Origin: Dorea phocaeensis
Lineage (GTDB): Bacteria; Bacillota; Clostridia; Lachnospirales; Lachnospiraceae
DNA length: 64,000 bases
Direction of reading: 5' to 3'
Assembly: GCF_900240315.1 (NCBI RefSeq)
Contig: NZ_OEPZ01000003.1
Location: forward strand, 248,001-312,000
Shown here: piece by piece, positions 63,587 to 64,000 of the stretch
Layout: every line of letters starts with the position of its first letter
How positions within the stretch are numbered: position 1 is the stretch's first letter
Position numbers and translations under genes: made by a program
The notes under the pieces: model-generated
What the model was told of the DNA's origin: nothing
What the model saw: only the letters and a program-made list of their open reading frames with translations
The model's database searches: none

Positions 63587-64000
63587 CTTCCACTCTCCTT
63601 CGTCTCATCTTCTCCTGATGCCAGGTCATAGATCCCCTTCATAATCTCCCATTCCTCTTCGTTCATTGGACGTCCCTGCATCTCCTGATAAAAATCAGCA
63701 AACACCGACAACGGATCTGTCTGAAGGGGAAGCTCTTCCTCCTCGGACAACTGGTTTCTAGTCCGGGTATTATCGATCTTCACTTCCAAAATCCGCTCAT
63801 ATGCCTGCCGCAGCTGTTCCTTTGGCTGATAAGGTTCCTGTTCATCGGTTAATGTGATACTGATATAGTCCCCTCGTTCTTCCTCTTTTGCTTCTCTTAA
63901 AATTTCCTCCAGCGTCCCGCGCTTCTTCTTCACATCCCGGAGGGGATGAAGGGGAAGATACTCCACCTGCGGAAGCGTTCCCTTCTCTCCCAAAGTCACA
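63583..64000 (-). CDS. sbcD: Nuclease subunit SbcD, C-terminal part (5' end outside window)
   Basis: The final 139 codons of the Mre11-like nuclease partner of SbcC; the catalytic phosphatase part lies beyond the window. Visible is the C-terminal cap region: VEYLPLHPLRDVKKKRGTLE, DYISITLTDEQEP and ILEVKIDN. The apparent start GTG at the edge is an artefact of the cut. Position directly upstream of sbcC with a 4-bp overlap confirms the assignment. Confidence 0.9.
   Translation of the reverse strand, partial: VTLGEKGTLPQVEYLPLHPLRDVKKKRGTLEEILREAKEEERGDYISITLTDEQEPYQPKEQLRQAYERILEVKIDNTRTRNQLSEEEELPLQTDPLSVFADFYQEMQGRPMNEEEWEIMKGIYDLASGEDETKESGR

Noticed and set aside
1-64000. tRNA, rRNA or known small RNA genes
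   Set aside because: No cloverleaf, rRNA core or recognised small-RNA sequence was noticed in the intergenic gaps; a covariance-model search was not possible.

Overview
The window looks like chromosomal DNA of a Gram-positive gut-type clostridium, most likely Lachnospiraceae. The evidence is the low-to-moderate GC, the strong AGGAGG-type ribosome binding sites, and clostridial gene neighbourhoods (uvrC-hprK-glk-rho-rpmE-DUF1385-prmC-prfA; mreB-recD2-comF; cdaA-cdaR). I did not identify a species. No rRNA, tRNA, CRISPR array, phage or transposase gene was seen. Almost all genes are on the minus strand. The plus-strand genes are a class A penicillin-binding protein, a UroD-family methyltransferase and a DUF1846 protein. 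No stretch longer than about 220 bases lacks a gene.

Region 1 (1-20143) is a cell-envelope island. Three tandem secreted proteins carry choline-binding-type WYY repeats: one cut by the window edge, one with a YkuD L,D-transpeptidase domain and one with an NlpC/P60 domain. Next come a membrane acyltransferase, a BCCT-family transporter, a LicC-like cytidylyltransferase and a three-part fusion (winged helix, LicC-like nucleotidyltransferase, LicA-like choline kinase). Together these can import choline and activate it to CDP-choline, presumably to decorate a surface polymer to which the repeat proteins bind. A fourth repeat protein (CAP domain), an LTA-synthase-like enzyme with an extra C-terminal beta domain, and a sugar-phosphate nucleotidyltransferase follow.

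The most novel-looking unit is a Dlt-like operon (14690-20143): adenylation enzyme, PLP decarboxylase resembling BtrK (which works on carrier-protein-bound glutamate), acyl carrier protein, AlgI-sized MBOAT transferase, and a DltD/SGNH-like protein. I infer that an amino acid is loaded on the carrier, decarboxylated there, and transferred to a surface polymer. This would be a variation on D-alanylation that makes, for example, a GABA or beta-alanine ester.

Region 2 (20349-28315) is a housekeeping run: mreB, recD2, comF (frameshifted at an A8 tract), two unknown membrane proteins, cdaA and cdaR (c-di-AMP synthesis) and an HPr. Region 3 (28429-35180) holds uvrA, uvrB, a GNAT acetyltransferase, a DUF4230 protein and a YigZ protein. 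Region 4 (35331-40636) has the PBP, an unknown small protein, the UroD-family protein and a DUF368 (undecaprenyl-phosphate translocase family) protein. Region 5 (40648-56790) has two aminotransferases, a DUF2156 protein, an anchored 5'-nucleotidase, a repeat/hairpin element abutting prfA, then prfA, prmC, DUF1385, rpmE, rho, glucokinase, hprK, uvrC and ftsH. Region 6 (56987-64000) has DUF1846, DUF1275, glf, sbcC and the end of sbcD.

HPr and HPr kinase are both present, and all three UvrABC genes are in the window but in separate transcription units. Starts were corrected by ribosome binding sites where the longest ORF was clearly too long.
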